Shown: positions 11,023 through 23,164, numbered from the stretch's first letter. The stretch: 64,000 bases of DNA from Vespula vulgaris (GCF_905475345.1 NC_066588.1:3604001-3668000), one strand, 5' to 3'. The notes: generated by a model from the letters alone, not told the origin. Translations and numbers: made by a program.

Positions 11023-12190
11023 CTATTCTCCCCCGAATAAATTGAATTTTTCTTCTTTAACAACGTATTTTCGATAGGGTCGGAGAAATAATTTCATTTC
11101 TATCTTTCTGTTTATGTGTGTGCTTGAGTTCGTATGTGTGTGTCCATTCGTTCTTTCATCTGTCTGTTCGTCTGTTGATTATTGCCTTTTATTAACTTCC
11201 ACTAACTCTCAATACAATTGAATCTTCAATATTTAGAACAATGGGGAGTGTATTTGTGAATAAAAGAACAAAAGATTCTTTCCCATTCGACTTCGTATAC
11301 AATTTTAGAGAGAAAAATTAAATGTATCTATTAACATATATGAAAATGTATAAGTTTATGTATTTACTTATTACTGTCGCATTAATGTCAGTTCATAACT
11401 TTATATATATATATATGAGTGTGTGTACGTACATATATGTATGCATATTTATGAGTACTATCTCTTCTTTTTTTTTATAAACATATATATACACATATAT
11501 AGAACTATCAAATATGAATTATAAATTTATTGAATACGTCTTATAGAAAATAAAAAAAAAAAAACAAATTATTCTCGTCTTATAGTAAATAAATTTTACG
11601 AACGCACGCAAGAAAAGAAACGAAAAAAATCAAGAAAGAATAAATAAAAGTAAGAAGAAAAGAAGGAGAAAGAAAAAGATATGGAAACATATCAATTTTA
11701 TCAATAACCATCATAATAATAGTTCGTTGCAAATGTATTTTTGCGAACGCAACGATCGCTCGTTTTTCTGTCAATCAATTTCCCTTCTCCGTTGCCATCG
11801 CTGCCACCCTCTTCATCTTCCCCCTCTTTTTTTCTCTGCTCGTATCGTTGGTGTCATTTCAAAATCCTCGGTTTCTTCTTATTGCGATAGGCAAAAAAAG
11901 AAGAAGATAAAAAAAAGAAACGAAAAGAAAAAAAAAAGTGAAAATGATGGACAACGAAAATTGGGAGCCAGAAAATTATCAAAAAACAAAAAAAAAACAA
12001 AAATAAATAAATAAATAAATAAAAAGATCGAAACAATCAAAAAAGAGAAAAGAAAAAAAGAAAAGAAACAACAGGGAAATAAAAAGAATAGAAAAAAGAG
12101 ACAGACAGAGAGAGAGAGAGAAAGAGAGAGAGGAGCAGAATGATAACAAAAAAAAAATATAAAAAAAAAAATGATCAAAAAAAGGGGAGG
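9480..12190. other. Non-coding stretch with polypyrimidine blocks
   Basis: Pyrimidine tracts lie near 9498-9605, 10105-10131 and 10723-10803, with (AT)n at 10967-11019 and a purine-rich block at 11895-12190. A modest complex island at 10580-10720 shows no convincing exon. Confidence 0.75.
10967..11019. repeat. (AT)n microsatellite
   Basis: About 53 bases of alternating AT preceded by short GT and ATGT runs. Confidence 0.97.
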
Positions 12191-12239
12191 AGAGAGAGAA
12201 ACACGTAGCCGGTAGCTAAAAATTGGCTGGTATCGTCAC

Positions 12240-12791
12240 GTGGAGCGTCCAAGCTCGTGTGACGCGTCGCGTCGTTTGCCCGACGCCGACGCCAACGTCG
12301 ACGTCGACGTCGACGTCGAACCCAACGTCGACGTTGCCGCCGTGTTGCCGATGTCCACTTTTTTTTTTTTTATTATCTTTTTTCCCACTTCTCTCTCTCC
12401 CTCTTTCTTTCTCGTCGGCGCTTGTCATTTTTTTTCATTCTCGTTCTTTTTTCCTTGCTTGTTTTTTTTCTTGTTTTCTTTTTTCTTTTTTTCTCTTTTT
12501 TCTTTTTTTTTAACGTCAACCATGCCTACCCGCTCGTCTCTCCTCGCGATTGCTCGACCCCTTCCCCTTCTCCTCCACTCCTCTCCCCACCACTCCTCTT
12601 CCCTCCCCTCCTCTCGAATGGACGACGAGCGACGCGTCGCTTCGGGTTTCATTTCAGCCGTCGATTTTTCGCGAGCATTCGACGTTCGCCCGGATATCAA
12701 CGAAGTTCGCAGAACCGGCCAAATTACGGGGTTTCGGTGGTTAGCTCGGATACCCTTCCGTCCTCTCCTCCCTCTTTTTTACCCTCTGTAA
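12240..12791 (+). CDS. Open frame, 183 codons, mostly low complexity
   Basis: An ATG frame whose first third is Asp/Val/Ala-rich because it reads a CGACGT hexamer repeat. Its middle is Phe/Ser/Leu from a 150-base pyrimidine tract. Only the last 58 codons (from the ATG at 12618) are ordinary. Within these, residues encoded at 12657-12755 resemble in order the palm motif A region of non-LTR reverse transcriptases (an acidic residue then FSRAFD, then a basic/GxxG/W pattern). They could equally be an exon after the tttcatttcag at 12657. As a whole it is unlikely to be one real gene. Confidence 0.12.
   Translation: MERPSSCDASRRLPDADANVDVDVDVEPNVDVAAVLPMSTFFFFIIFFPTSLSPSFFLVGACHFFSFSFFFPCLFFFLFSFFFFSLFSFFLTSTMPTRSSLLAIARPLPLLLHSSPHHSSSLPSSRMDDERRVASGFISAVDFSRAFDVRPDINEVRRTGQITGFRWLARIPFRPLLPLFYPL
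12294..12335. repeat. CpG-rich (CGACGT)n hexanucleotide repeat
   Basis: Repeated ACGTCG units with a second CAACGTCGACGTTG block. This is the densest CpG cluster in the window, in a 12.23-12.36 kb segment far richer in G+C than its surroundings. Confidence 0.9.
12357..12512. repeat. Long polypyrimidine tract
   Basis: About 155 bases almost entirely C and T, T-dominated. It creates Phe/Ser/Leu frames on the plus strand and Lys/Glu frames on the minus strand. Confidence 0.9.
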
Positions 12792-12899
12792 CCCTCTCTA
12801 TCCCTTCGTCGTCCGATCGAGCGACCCTTCCATATCCTCCTCCCCTACTCCCCACTACCGACTCTCCACTCCCCACTCTTCTGTTTCCTTTATACTCTG

Positions 12900-12932
<33 letters not shown>

Positions 12933-13103
12933 TTTTCTGTGCGCTTACTAGACGGCCACTTCGTGTGTATGTTGGCACAACAAAATTGGATCCGACCTGG
13001 TGGACTTGGTGGATGGAGGTAAACGATAAGGGGACAAAAAAGTGAAAGAAAAAAGGAGAGAGAGAGAGAAAAAGAAAGAGAGTGAGAGAGAGAGAGAGAG
13101 AGA

Positions 13104-13122
13104 GGGAGGGAGAGGGAGTGGG
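13104..13122 (+). other. Predicted G-quadruplex motif
   Basis: GGG runs at 13104-13106, 13108-13110, 13114-13116 and 13120-13122 have loops of 1, 3 and 3 bases, at the edge of a GA microsatellite. Confidence 0.6.
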
Positions 13123-13498
13123 AAAGGAGAAGAATAAGAATAAGTATGAGAGTGAAAGGGTAGGGGTGGAGCAAGAGAGAGAAAAAGAAAAATGGGAGGA
13201 AAGAGAATGTTTGTATGTGTGTGTGTGTGTGTAAGAAAGAGAGAGAGAGAGAGAGAGAAAAGAGAACAAGAATTTGTGTATATATTATATATATATGAAA
13301 GAAATAAAAAAAGGGAGAGGCAGAGAATAAAAATTAATATCTATATGTGTATATAAGAGAGAGTGGGGTGGGGATGGTAAGAAATAAAAAGGAAAAGAGA
13401 AAAAGGGGAAACAGTTATTAAGAAGCAAAAAGAAAAGTAGTCGAAAGGATTAAGAATTAAAAAAAGTAAAAATATCGGGATTAAAGTGAAAGAGTGAG

Positions 13499-13566
<68 letters not shown>

Positions 13567-13567
13567 C
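13499..13567. repeat. Compound (GATA)n(GA)n microsatellite
   Basis: About ten GATA units at 13499-13540 pass directly into about 27 bases of GA. Confidence 0.97.
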
Positions 13568-13810
13568 GTAACGAGCTCAATTCCTTTTTCTGTTTTTTTT
13601 TCTTTTACAATAATTGTGCCATGGTTTCGTTTGGATTGAATCGGAGTCGAATTTTAAGAAATCAGGATTAGAACAAGAGAGATAGAGAGTAAGAGAGAAG
13701 ATTGTGAGTGCTTAACGAGCTTTTTTCTGGTTTTTTTTTTCTTTCTTTTTTTTTGGACAATAATTGCACCATTGTTTCGTTCGAATTGAATTGGTAGTCG
13801 AATTTGATCT
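13565..13810 (+). repeat. Two-copy diverged tandem duplication
   Basis: Copy 1 (13567-13660) and copy 2 (13710-13807) share TAACGAGCT, a T-rich tract, then ACAATAATTG-ACCAT, TTTCGTT and GAATTG/GAATCG...AGTCGAATTT in the same order. They are separated by a short purine-rich spacer. The copies have diverged by substitution and tract length. Confidence 0.85.
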
Positions 13811-14205
13811 TATTTCAGAAGCGACACTCAACTTTCCTTTTTTTTCCTTTTTTCCTTCCTTCCTTCCTTTATTTCATTCTTTCTTTTTTTCTTTCTTCCT
13901 TTCTTTCTTCAATTTTACACATTCTATCTTATGATTAATAGACAAAGAGACGCGGCTGACGTGATCCAGTTCCCTATTCCTGAAGAGCTATGTATATACG
14001 TGTATGTATATATATGATGATGCATATACGTACGTACACATATATATGGTGCATGTATGTATGTATGCATGCAGATATATACGTCTGTATGTATGTATAC
14101 ATGTATGTATGTATGTATGTATGTAGATACTATGTATGTATGATATGTTTGAATGTGGTACATACGTATATAGGTACGTACATATGTATGTATGGATGTA
14201 TGATG

Positions 14206-14241
<36 letters not shown>

Positions 14242-16000
14242 TGTATGTATGTATGTATGTATGTATATACTCCGTGTGGAATATTGGATCCGTTTCAATA
14301 AAAAAGGCGAAGAGGATCGAGGTACGATGAGATATACTCCTTACTAACCTTTTTTCACTCCACTTTCTTTCTTTTTTCTTTTTTTTCTTTTTTCGTTATG
14401 CTTTCTTTCTGTTTTTCCTTTTTACTCGTTCTTCTACGAGAAAGTTGGAAGGAAATATATGTATGAGGATAATAATGAGATTTTTTATGAGGGGTGAGAA
14501 TGTATGTGTGCGCGTATGATGAAAATGATGATGAATATTTGTCGAATGTTCAATGTGTTTTTTCGTGTATGATATTAAAAAAAAAAAAAAGGGAAACATT
14601 GCGTTGATTATTCGCAAAATAATTTCTATTATATAATTATTTTCATATATATATATTTTTTTTTTTAAATTAGAATTCAGTTCGTCGGATCGTGTTATAG
14701 AAATCTGACACGTTTTCAAAATGGTAGATCAAATTTTTCAAAAGGGTACGTAACACAGTTCTCATTCGCAATTTGTCAATGTCTCTTCCCTATCTTTGTT
14801 ACCAGTTCTAATCATCTTGAAAATAAGATCCGGTTAGAAAAAAGAATTTACTATAGTAGATGACGAGAGTCATGTTCTTAAGATCGTTCTTTTCTCTTAA
14901 CGCGTATAAACTTTCAAAGTTTAGCGATAAATTTTGTAGCATGATCTATATATAGGATGGTAAATTTAAATGAGAGTATCTGATAGTTACTCATATATCG
15001 CCTGTATATATATTTTTTTTATTAAAAAGATTTTATATAATTACATAAAAAAGAAAAGAAAATATAAAAAACATTTTCATTTTTTTATATAATTTTCTAT
15101 AATAATAATGATAATAATAATAATAATAAATTATCTATAATTTCATTATATTTATATTTATATTCATATCTGTTGTATTTTTATTTTATATATATATATA
15201 TATACTATTTATTAATATACAGGAGAGCAATGGAATTTTAATTTCAAATTGTAGATGTAGAAAATCCTTTTCGTTAAATAATGCAAAAGTCCGAAGTTGA
15301 GAAATACATAAATTTAATAGAGTAGTATATTGTAAAAAGGGTTTAATTAAAAGTTGGTACATATGGAATGTACATATATACTACCTGGAATATTTAAATG
15401 ATAACATCTTTTAAAAAAAAATATTTTATGTCATTTAATAATTAATGTGATACAGGTATATTTTTATGGAATAATGATAGTCAAAAAAAAAACATTCCTA
15501 TTGTTATACTTATTTTTTAATAAGAAAAAAATATCTGACAAAAAAAAAATATATATATATACATACATATATAAAACATACACATTCGCGTACACCTACG
15601 TCTACATACTAAATCACTAATTTTTATTTCAAAAAAATAAATACATATAGTTCCATGAAAAAATTTCAAATATTTTCTATATAAACCTTCTATTCAACCC
15701 CTCTCTCTCTCTGTCTCTTTATTTCTTTATTTCTTTCTCCAGATATTTTTTGCGCGATCTCGAAGAATGAAATGAATTATTCATCATTTCGAATCGTTAA
15801 ACTTCCCGCGATACTTTCTACCTGGTGTTATAAGAAGCACCATCTTCGTCGTAACAAAAAAGAAGAAACAAAAAATAGAAGTAAAAAAAAAGAAAAAGAA
15901 AAGAAACAAAAAGTAAAAAAAAAAAAACGTGAAAAGTGAGACTGTAGAAAATAAAGGGAGGTGGTGGGAGTGAGTGAAAAGGGGTGATGGTAGTGATGGT
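13810..16000. other. Non-coding stretch with ATGT arrays
   Basis: Pyrimidine tract at 13834-13915, ATGT/ATAC-type arrays between 13985 and 14268, pyrimidine tract at 14350-14428, then an AT-rich stretch with a moderately complex segment at 14690-14960. No exon can be supported. Confidence 0.75.
14213..14268. repeat. (ATGT)n microsatellite
   Basis: About 14 uninterrupted ATGT units, one of several ATGT runs between 14050 and 14270. Confidence 0.97.
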
Positions 16001-16005
16001 GATAA

Positions 16006-16029
16006 GGGTGATGGGGTTTGGTGGGTGGG
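16006..16029 (+). other. Predicted G-quadruplex motif
   Basis: G runs at 16006-16008, 16013-16016, 16023-16025 and 16027-16029 have loops of 4, 6 and 1 bases, within a G/T-rich block at 15956-16060. Confidence 0.6.
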
Positions 16030-16110
16030 TGAGTTGGTATTTAGGGGGTTGTTCGAGGGGATAGGAGGAAGATAGAAGAGAGAGAAAGATAGACAGAGAG
16101 AAAGAGAGAT

Positions 16111-16115
<5 letters not shown>

Positions 16116-16145
<30 letters not shown>
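16116..16145. repeat. (GA)n microsatellite
   Basis: About 30 bases of GA, preceded by 60 bases of interrupted GA/GATA. Confidence 0.95.
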
Positions 16146-16148
<3 letters not shown>

Positions 16149-16441
16149 AAAGAGAAAATAGGGCCACTCGTGAGAGCCCATTTGTTTTGTGGGACGCTCG
16201 AAATTGGAGATGGTTACCTACCCCCTTGTAAGGGTAGGAGACTACTGTTGCAAACCACCACAAATACTACCACCTTCGTCCCCTTATTCAGCCATTCGTT
16301 TCGTTCTTGAGAGAACAGACTCGATATATACCTACCTACCCCTTGCACGAGTCATCCATCAAATATAATTGTCTTGTAGATTCTTCTTCTTACTCGACTC
16401 TGTCTCTCTTTCTCTTTTTCTCTTTTTCTTTCTATCAACCC

Positions 16442-16527
<86 letters not shown>
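16442..16527. repeat. Long (ATCT)n microsatellite
   Basis: About 21 uninterrupted tetranucleotide units (GATA on the minus strand), the longest tetranucleotide array in the window. Ser/Ile/Tyr/Leu frames across it are artefacts. Confidence 0.98.
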
Positions 16528-16619
16528 TTATTTATTTATCTTTTTCTCTCTCTCTTTCTATCTCTTTCTTTCTATCTTGGAAGTTGGAAATTCGAATTTG
16601 AAGAGCGTTGTAGTTACTG

Positions 16620-16984
16620 TTAAAGAATGTTTGTAAAAGGATACTATCTTATTTCGAAATCGTATCTCGTGTTACGATATATTATATTTTATGTTACGCT
16701 TGCACCAGTCAATCTTTCTTTTCTTTTTTTCTTTTTCTTTTTCCTCGTGTTTTCTTTTTCTTCCTTTTTACTTTCTTTTTTTCATTACAAGCGAAATTGT
16801 TGTTGGTATGATTACTTTTTTTTTCTTCGTTGTTGATATATTATAATTGATATATTATAATATCATAAATATATATATATATGTATATATATCTAATTAT
16901 TAAATAATAACGTAATTTGTATATGTTATATATTCCCTTTAGATATATAATGATTAATATATCATTTTTCTATATTCCTTTTTG

Positions 16985-17031
<47 letters not shown>

Positions 17032-17519
17032 TATAATAATTAATTATACAATTTTTATGTATAATATTTTTGCTTTCACAGTTATTTGATATATGAGATA
17101 ATAATTAATAATAGAATATGTAATGTGTTTGAAAAATGTAATGTACTATTTTACATTTTTCAGATTATACTCTTAGTATATTATACAAATACAGAAACAT
17201 ATATACATATATAAGTAATTTATTATCATTAGAAGTAGAAGTAACTGTAATAAGGGTTTTCAACTTGCGGTATTACGATAATGAACATTTTATTAGAAAC
17301 TCATGATTCATGATTTAATTATCCTTTGCAATTTCGTAACCAGTTCGAAAACTTTTCTCTTAACTTTGCGCCCTCGTGATATCGTTAATACGGGATACAT
17401 CCTGTGCTATGTATGTATGTTATGTAAATACATAGTTATGTACTTTTCCAGTTAAACTACTCAACGATAATCATCGTTATATATACATATACATATATAC
17501 ATATACACACACACACATG

Positions 17520-17556
<37 letters not shown>

Positions 17557-17976
17557 TTACATGATTATATTAAAAAAAAATATTCAGAAAAAAAGAAAAG
17601 AAAAGAAAAGAAAATTTCCACTTCGTTTATGAATGATCATTTAATTCCATGCAAAATCTCGATGGTCTAATTGATATTTTTTTTCTCTTTTTCTTTCTTT
17701 TTTTTCCCCCTTTTTTTTCGATCGGAAAGAACAACAACAAGAATAATACGATAACAATAATGATAACACTGAAACGAACGTTAAAATTTTTGTTTATCGT
17801 ATTTTTTTATTTTCGTTCGTTGGTCGAACGTCACGAGCAACTCTGACAAAGTCGGTTCGACAAAAATATATTATATCATCCTGTATATACGTATTCGCGT
17901 TGGTATCTACGTATGTACACGTATGAATCGAAATTTACATTGTCGCTAGCATTCGATCGACCGATAAAAAAAGAGG

Positions 17977-18007
<31 letters not shown>

Positions 18008-18393
18008 GAGAAGTAGCTATCAGAAACAAATGGTGAACGAACGAATATACACGCAGTTTCCATTTTATCAATTTTCGGTACCCTTTGAGAATTTTTTTTT
18101 CTCCTTTTTTTTTTGTAAATAGTATACACGTGTGTGTGGGTGCGTATATATGTATATATATAATCTCCTGTGTATTTGACATTATGTAAGTTTTCAATAG
18201 GAAATATTTATTGATAGAAGCAGAAGACATATTTTTTACTTCACTTTTATGGGAATATGATCGAATTGTATATAATAATAGTGATATGTATAATGTAATT
18301 ATAATAGAAATATAATAATATAATTAAATAAATATTAAAATATGCAATATTTTAATAAGAAAAGTTTTAATAGGAAATTATAATAAAAATAAA

Positions 18394-18440
<47 letters not shown>

Positions 18441-19980
18441 CAACAATAATATAGTAATGATAATAATAATGAATTAATTGTAATTAATTTTATGAATAAT
18501 ACATAAAATAACAAGGTACTGTACTTAACTATATTATACTTTACTCTAATGAAATATTCGATTCGGTTTTCGTTTTTATTAGATTTAGATTTTTTTATCA
18601 TTTTTATTTTCGACTCTCGCCGTCTCTTTCTCTCTGTTTTTGCTGATTAATAATTGAATATATTTAATTACACATACACGTATATTTATAGATAGTATGA
18701 GAAACGTAAATCCGTTATATAATGTGACTAATTTAATTATGCGTATTAATTACAAATGTAATTATACATCTTTTTTGAGATGTAACGAAAATTATCGAAC
18801 GTTTTTAAAATCCTTCGAAGTTTTTCGTAGTGTAAAAATAAGAAAAAAAAAGAAGAAGAAGAAAAAAAATCATTTCCCTTTAAAAATTCGAAAATACGAA
18901 AGATAATACCCGCGATAAACATTTTTCATATTTATTATGTAGAATAATTAAAAATTCGATGATAACTATTTCGTACGTATAAAAATTCGAAAATTCTCTT
19001 TTACGTTCGATCGAAAGATTGAGAGGATCGAAAAACTTTTGTAACTTTTATCGATCGAGAAATTTTTCTGTTTTAAAATACATAAGAAAAAAAGGAATAA
19101 ACAGAAATGTTCAAAAAATTCGAGGTTAACGAGAGTAATGGGGCCAAAAAAAATAAAAAAAATAAATAAAAAAAGAGAAATAAAAAAAAAGGAAAGTTGA
19201 AAGAAGAAGGAAAGAAAATTCGACAATAATTTCGCAAAAGAAAAGTTGATAAAGCATTTCGCCTGAAAGTGTTGGGACCGTTCTCGCGTAAACTCATTCG
19301 CAATTAGTTAATGGCGCTTAAATCTCATTTCCGAAAAAAGGGAAGGGAACCATCACCCTTGTCGTACCGAGATTAATGAGCTTTCTTACGCTAGAATTAC
19401 TTTCGAGGGATGATCAGCCGAGTTGTTGTATCGCGTATCTCTTGATGAATTTTTGTGTTATCGGTCACGTGTTCTCTTTCTGTCTTTATCAGAAACACAC
19501 ACACACAAGTCACACAAAGTTTCATATCTATGATATAATGTTACATCTAAATTTATCATCTAATGTAATTAATAAAAAACAAAAAGAAAAAAAAAAAGAT
19601 AATATATCAATCAATCAATCACCGTTGTATACAATTCGATTAGATCTTTTCTTAATTTCATTCGAATTGAATTTTATTTTGTCATATCAAATGGAATGGT
19701 ATTTCGTTGATGCGTTTTGATCAATTGTTTTCTATTATTGATTTCTCATAAAATTTCGATTTTTGCAAATATTTTTAATGAATGATAAATATGAACGATA
19801 AATTTTTATTTACCGTTACTAATATTATTATAAATATTAATTTTATCGTTTATATATGTATACATATATTAATAATGCAGTCTTATTATATCAACATAAT
19901 ATTAGTATGTCATACTATTGATATATACGTTATCGTATTGCATCATTATGTATTAATATTAATTAATTAATGTAAAAGAA
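16620..19980. other. Non-coding AT-rich stretch
   Basis: It holds (AT)n at 16986-17024 and 17525-17555, a GA tract near 17985-18007, an AAT array at 18394-18437, purine blocks near 18841-18868 and 19140-19215, and a modest complex segment at 19240-19400. Nothing in it supports a gene. Confidence 0.75.
18394..18437. repeat. (AAT)n microsatellite
   Basis: About 14 AAT units followed by a few AAC units. Confidence 0.96.
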
Positions 19981-20639
19981 ATATATATAAAAAATTTGAT
20001 TAACTCAAATTTAAACATCATTTGAAAGGACGATTAAAATTACATTTGAAAGCACGATTAAAATTTTAATCATGATCGAAACGACATAATCACATAACCG
20101 TCCTAGATAATTTTTGCATTTCGTTTTTATTTATTTTCCTTTTTTCTCTTTTTCAATCCGAATATAATATTTTTTAATTCGTGAACGAATTTAACGCAGG
20201 GCAATTCAAATTGCGTCGTGTACTCGACGAAGTAATAAAAGGAACACGGAATGATGAACGTTAATAGGGGATATTAAAGAAAAAAAAAAAAGAAAAAAAA
20301 AATTAAAAAAAGAAAATAAAAAATCGGTGGTTAATGATCGCAAAACGATCGACGAGGGATTTATTATGCGTATAAGGATTTTTCTTTTTCACATTGAGTT
20401 TTATTTTTTTTTTCTCTTTTTTTTTTTTTCCCCCTATATCGACATGAAAGTACCATCTACTACCAGTTGGTACGCGACGTTGATCCTTCTTCTTCTTCTT
20501 CTTCTTTTTTTTTCTCTTTTTCTGTTTTACTTTTTCTTTCTCCATTTTTTATATTTTTTTCGTTCGATCGTTCCTTTTAGTCGAGGTACACCGCGCTCGT
20601 ATTATAAAACGAAAACTCGGAAATTTCTGACCGGAGCGT

Positions 20640-20983
20640 CGATGTAGATACGGAGAAAAAAAGAAAAAGAAAAAGAAACAAGAAAAGAGAGAGAGAGAGA
20701 GAGAGAGATTATATATATAAAAAAAAAAAAATAGAAGAAAAAGGAAAGAAAGAAGGAAAGAAAGGAAACAATAGAGAGAAAAAAAATTATTCCACTACGA
20801 GCAATTTTCCTTCGCCAATTAGGAGAAGAGAAAAAAAAGAAGTGGTAGGAGTTAGTTTGTGGTGGTAACGTTACTTCGCGGAATTTGCTTTCGTTTGGAA
20901 AAGAAAAGGAAGAATGGAGGAAAAAAGGAAAGAAACAAAACAGGAAAAGAAAAAGAAACGAAAAAGAGAAAAGAGATCGAAAA

Positions 20984-21016
<33 letters not shown>

Positions 21017-21130
21017 AGGAAGGAGAAAAGAATAAGGAACTTAGGAGGAAAAAGAAAAAGGAAAAAAAAAGAAATAGAAAAAAAGAAAAGAAAGAAAGAA
21101 AGAAAGAAAAATAAAGAAAAAGAAGAATAA
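20640..21130. repeat. Strand-asymmetric polypurine blocks
   Basis: Two A/G-only blocks (about 20650-20790 and 20895-21130), each containing a GA microsatellite, flank about 100 bases of mixed sequence. Minus-strand frames here (up to 177 codons) are Phe/Ser/Leu artefacts. Confidence 0.85.
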
Positions 21131-21338
21131 AACAAAAAGGTATCCGTTTTCGTGTTGGTACGAAGTTTTTTACCCGGTAAGCTTTACCTCCGAAAGCACT
21201 GTAGAGCTTTTATTTCTCTTCACGGGAGCAACCCTGCGGTGGTAATTCACTTTTACGAAGAGAAACTAGAAAGGGATTGAAACCGCATTAATGCCGGTTT
21301 GACCGCTTTCCAATCTTTCGTTGTACGTTTTGCTTTAT

Positions 21339-21339
<1 letters not shown>

Positions 21340-21408
<69 letters not shown>
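21340..21408. repeat. Long (GA)n microsatellite
   Basis: About 69 uninterrupted bases of GA. Confidence 0.98.
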
Positions 21409-21410
<2 letters not shown>

Positions 21411-21916
21411 CTTATAACATCCATTTCACTGTTATTATTTTATTTGATTTCTTTATTTATTTCCTTTTTATTTCCTTTCAATTTTTTATTTTATTTTGTA
21501 TTTTTTTGTCATTTTTGTCGTTGTTATTCTGTTTGTATGTTTATGATTATTATTGTTGTTGTTGTTTGATCTTCTTTCGACTTTTCTAATAATAGGACCA
21601 GATCTATCGATGTCCTTTTGAACTTGGAGATTTATAAAGGCAAGCCGATTTAATTTCTCTTTTATTTGTATTTCGATAATTCGGTTTATTAGTTTTCAAA
21701 TTCTTGTCGGGATTTTACATGCACATTTGTTACTTGTATTTATGTGTATATTTGTTTGAGATTTACTAATTTTATTTGTTAATCAAATTAACTTGCTCTA
21801 TATACAAACCATATATATATATATTTACGTAGTATTAGTTATAGATTATAAAAATATGTACGTATATAATTAAATAGATCTATAAATAAGATGAAAAGAA
21901 AAAAAATAAAGAAAAC

Positions 21917-21961
<45 letters not shown>

Positions 21962-21999
21962 ACATATTTATTATAAATGAATATTTAATAAAATCTAAT

Positions 22000-22332
22000 A
22001 ACCGAAATTTCGAGATGGTTGTTCAAATGCGATAGGAGCAAGGCATTATATTATAAACAATTTGAGCATGACTGGACTTAGAGAGAGTGCCATGACCGCG
22101 GGGACGAGCGCTCTCATCCATAAGCATTTTCGGCATTACATGGTTAGTCAGCGGACGCGTAGATAATCATTTAATTTAGCCTGAAATAGGGGCACATGCT
22201 GATAACAAATATCGATCCTGGAGCATCGACTGTTTTAGACATCGGAGTACTACGAAGTAAACGCAGCCCTTCGGATATCACGTCCACGCAATTATCGACT
22301 TTATTGTTCGCAAAGGATCGACGGAGATAAAC
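22000..22332. other. High-complexity island open on both strands
   Basis: This is the most gene-like unique segment in the window: higher G+C, no simple repeat, AT-rich flanks. On the plus strand a frame is open from a stop near 22000 to the TAA at 22164-22166 (about 54 codons; ATG at 22068 gives 32). On the minus strand a frame is open from the TAG at 22335-22333 to the TAA at 22173-22171 (53 codons). GAGAGTG at 22082-22088 pairs, with one wobble, with CGCTCTC at 22109-22115. Flanking splice signals are weak. It could be an exon, a conserved non-coding element or a structured RNA. No family is recognised. Confidence 0.4.
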
Positions 22333-22566
22333 CTACATATATATATATAAAATACATAGATATATATACATACATATATATATATACATACATATATATG
22401 TACATATATATATATATAATTCTGTATATATAATATATAACACATAAATTTAATTTAATATATAATTTTTATCAATTTCTATTCATTTATATTATTTTTT
22501 ATTATATATAATACAAATAATACACACACACATTTATCTATATAGTTGGCAGATTTTATAAGACTG

Positions 22567-22597
<31 letters not shown>

Positions 22598-22598
<1 letters not shown>

Positions 22599-22612
22599 CC
22601 TCCCTCCCTCCC
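22598..22612 (-). other. Predicted strong G-quadruplex, (GGGA)4 on minus strand
   Basis: Four CCC runs separated by single T (22598-22600, 22602-22604, 22606-22608, 22610-22612) give four GGG runs with one-base loops on the minus strand, the most stable loop class known for quadruplexes. Confidence 0.7.
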
Positions 22613-22770
22613 TTCTCTCTCTTAAACTTAAAACGGTTCTGTTAAATGCGTGTGTAATCTGAAATCGTTGGTAGATTCGTACGATTTTCGACATAGCTTC
22701 GATTCGATATTCGGTGTAGATTATCGAAGGGACGACCCTGGGAAAAGAGGAGTTGGTGGACGGGTTGGGT

Positions 22771-22790
22771 GGAGAGACAGAGACAGAGAC

Positions 22791-22830
<40 letters not shown>
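22771..22830. repeat. Compound (GACAGA)n(GA)n repeat
   Basis: Hexamer GACAGA repeated about four times (22771-22798) passes into about 32 bases of GA. Confidence 0.95.
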
Positions 22831-22832
<2 letters not shown>

Positions 22833-22996
22833 GTATGGAGTAGGGGTGGAAAGGGGGTGGAGGAAGGGACGCATAGCCACCGACGAGAAAGAGGGGGGTT
22901 GGTGGATCGTTTCCATCGTTGCTATTAAATGGAAGAGGATGAAGGAGAATGAAGGGGGTAAGGGGTGGAAGTTGAGGATAGCTAGGGGATGAGAAA

Positions 22997-23016
22997 GGGA
23001 GGGAGGGAGGGAGGGG
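22997..23016 (+). other. Predicted strong G-quadruplex, (GGGA)5 on plus strand
   Basis: Five G runs (22997-22999, 23001-23003, 23005-23007, 23009-23011, 23013-23016), each separated by a single A. It is complementary in sequence to the CCCT block at 22598-22612. Confidence 0.7.
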
Positions 23017-23161
23017 ATGAAATGGGCTGAACGTAGAGCACAGTCGAGAGCAATTTTGCTAATTTCGCTGAATTCCATAAAACGCCTCGAGCATAGTATT
23101 CTCTCTCTCACTCTCTCTCTTTACCTTACTACTATAGAACATGCTCTCTCTCTTCCTCTCA

Positions 23162-23164
<3 letters not shown>

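Noticed and set aside
12422..13045. 207-codon plus-strand frame
   Set aside because: The first part is a T/C tract and the rest C-rich Pro/Ser/Leu. It overlaps several equally open frames, showing a composition effect.
20602..21135. 177-codon minus-strand frame
   Set aside because: It reads polypurine DNA as Phe/Ser/Leu with no complex domain.
22479..23111. 210-codon minus-strand frame
   Set aside because: It is built from CT, GA, GACAGA and GGGA repeats; short complex pieces are not continuous enough to support a gene.
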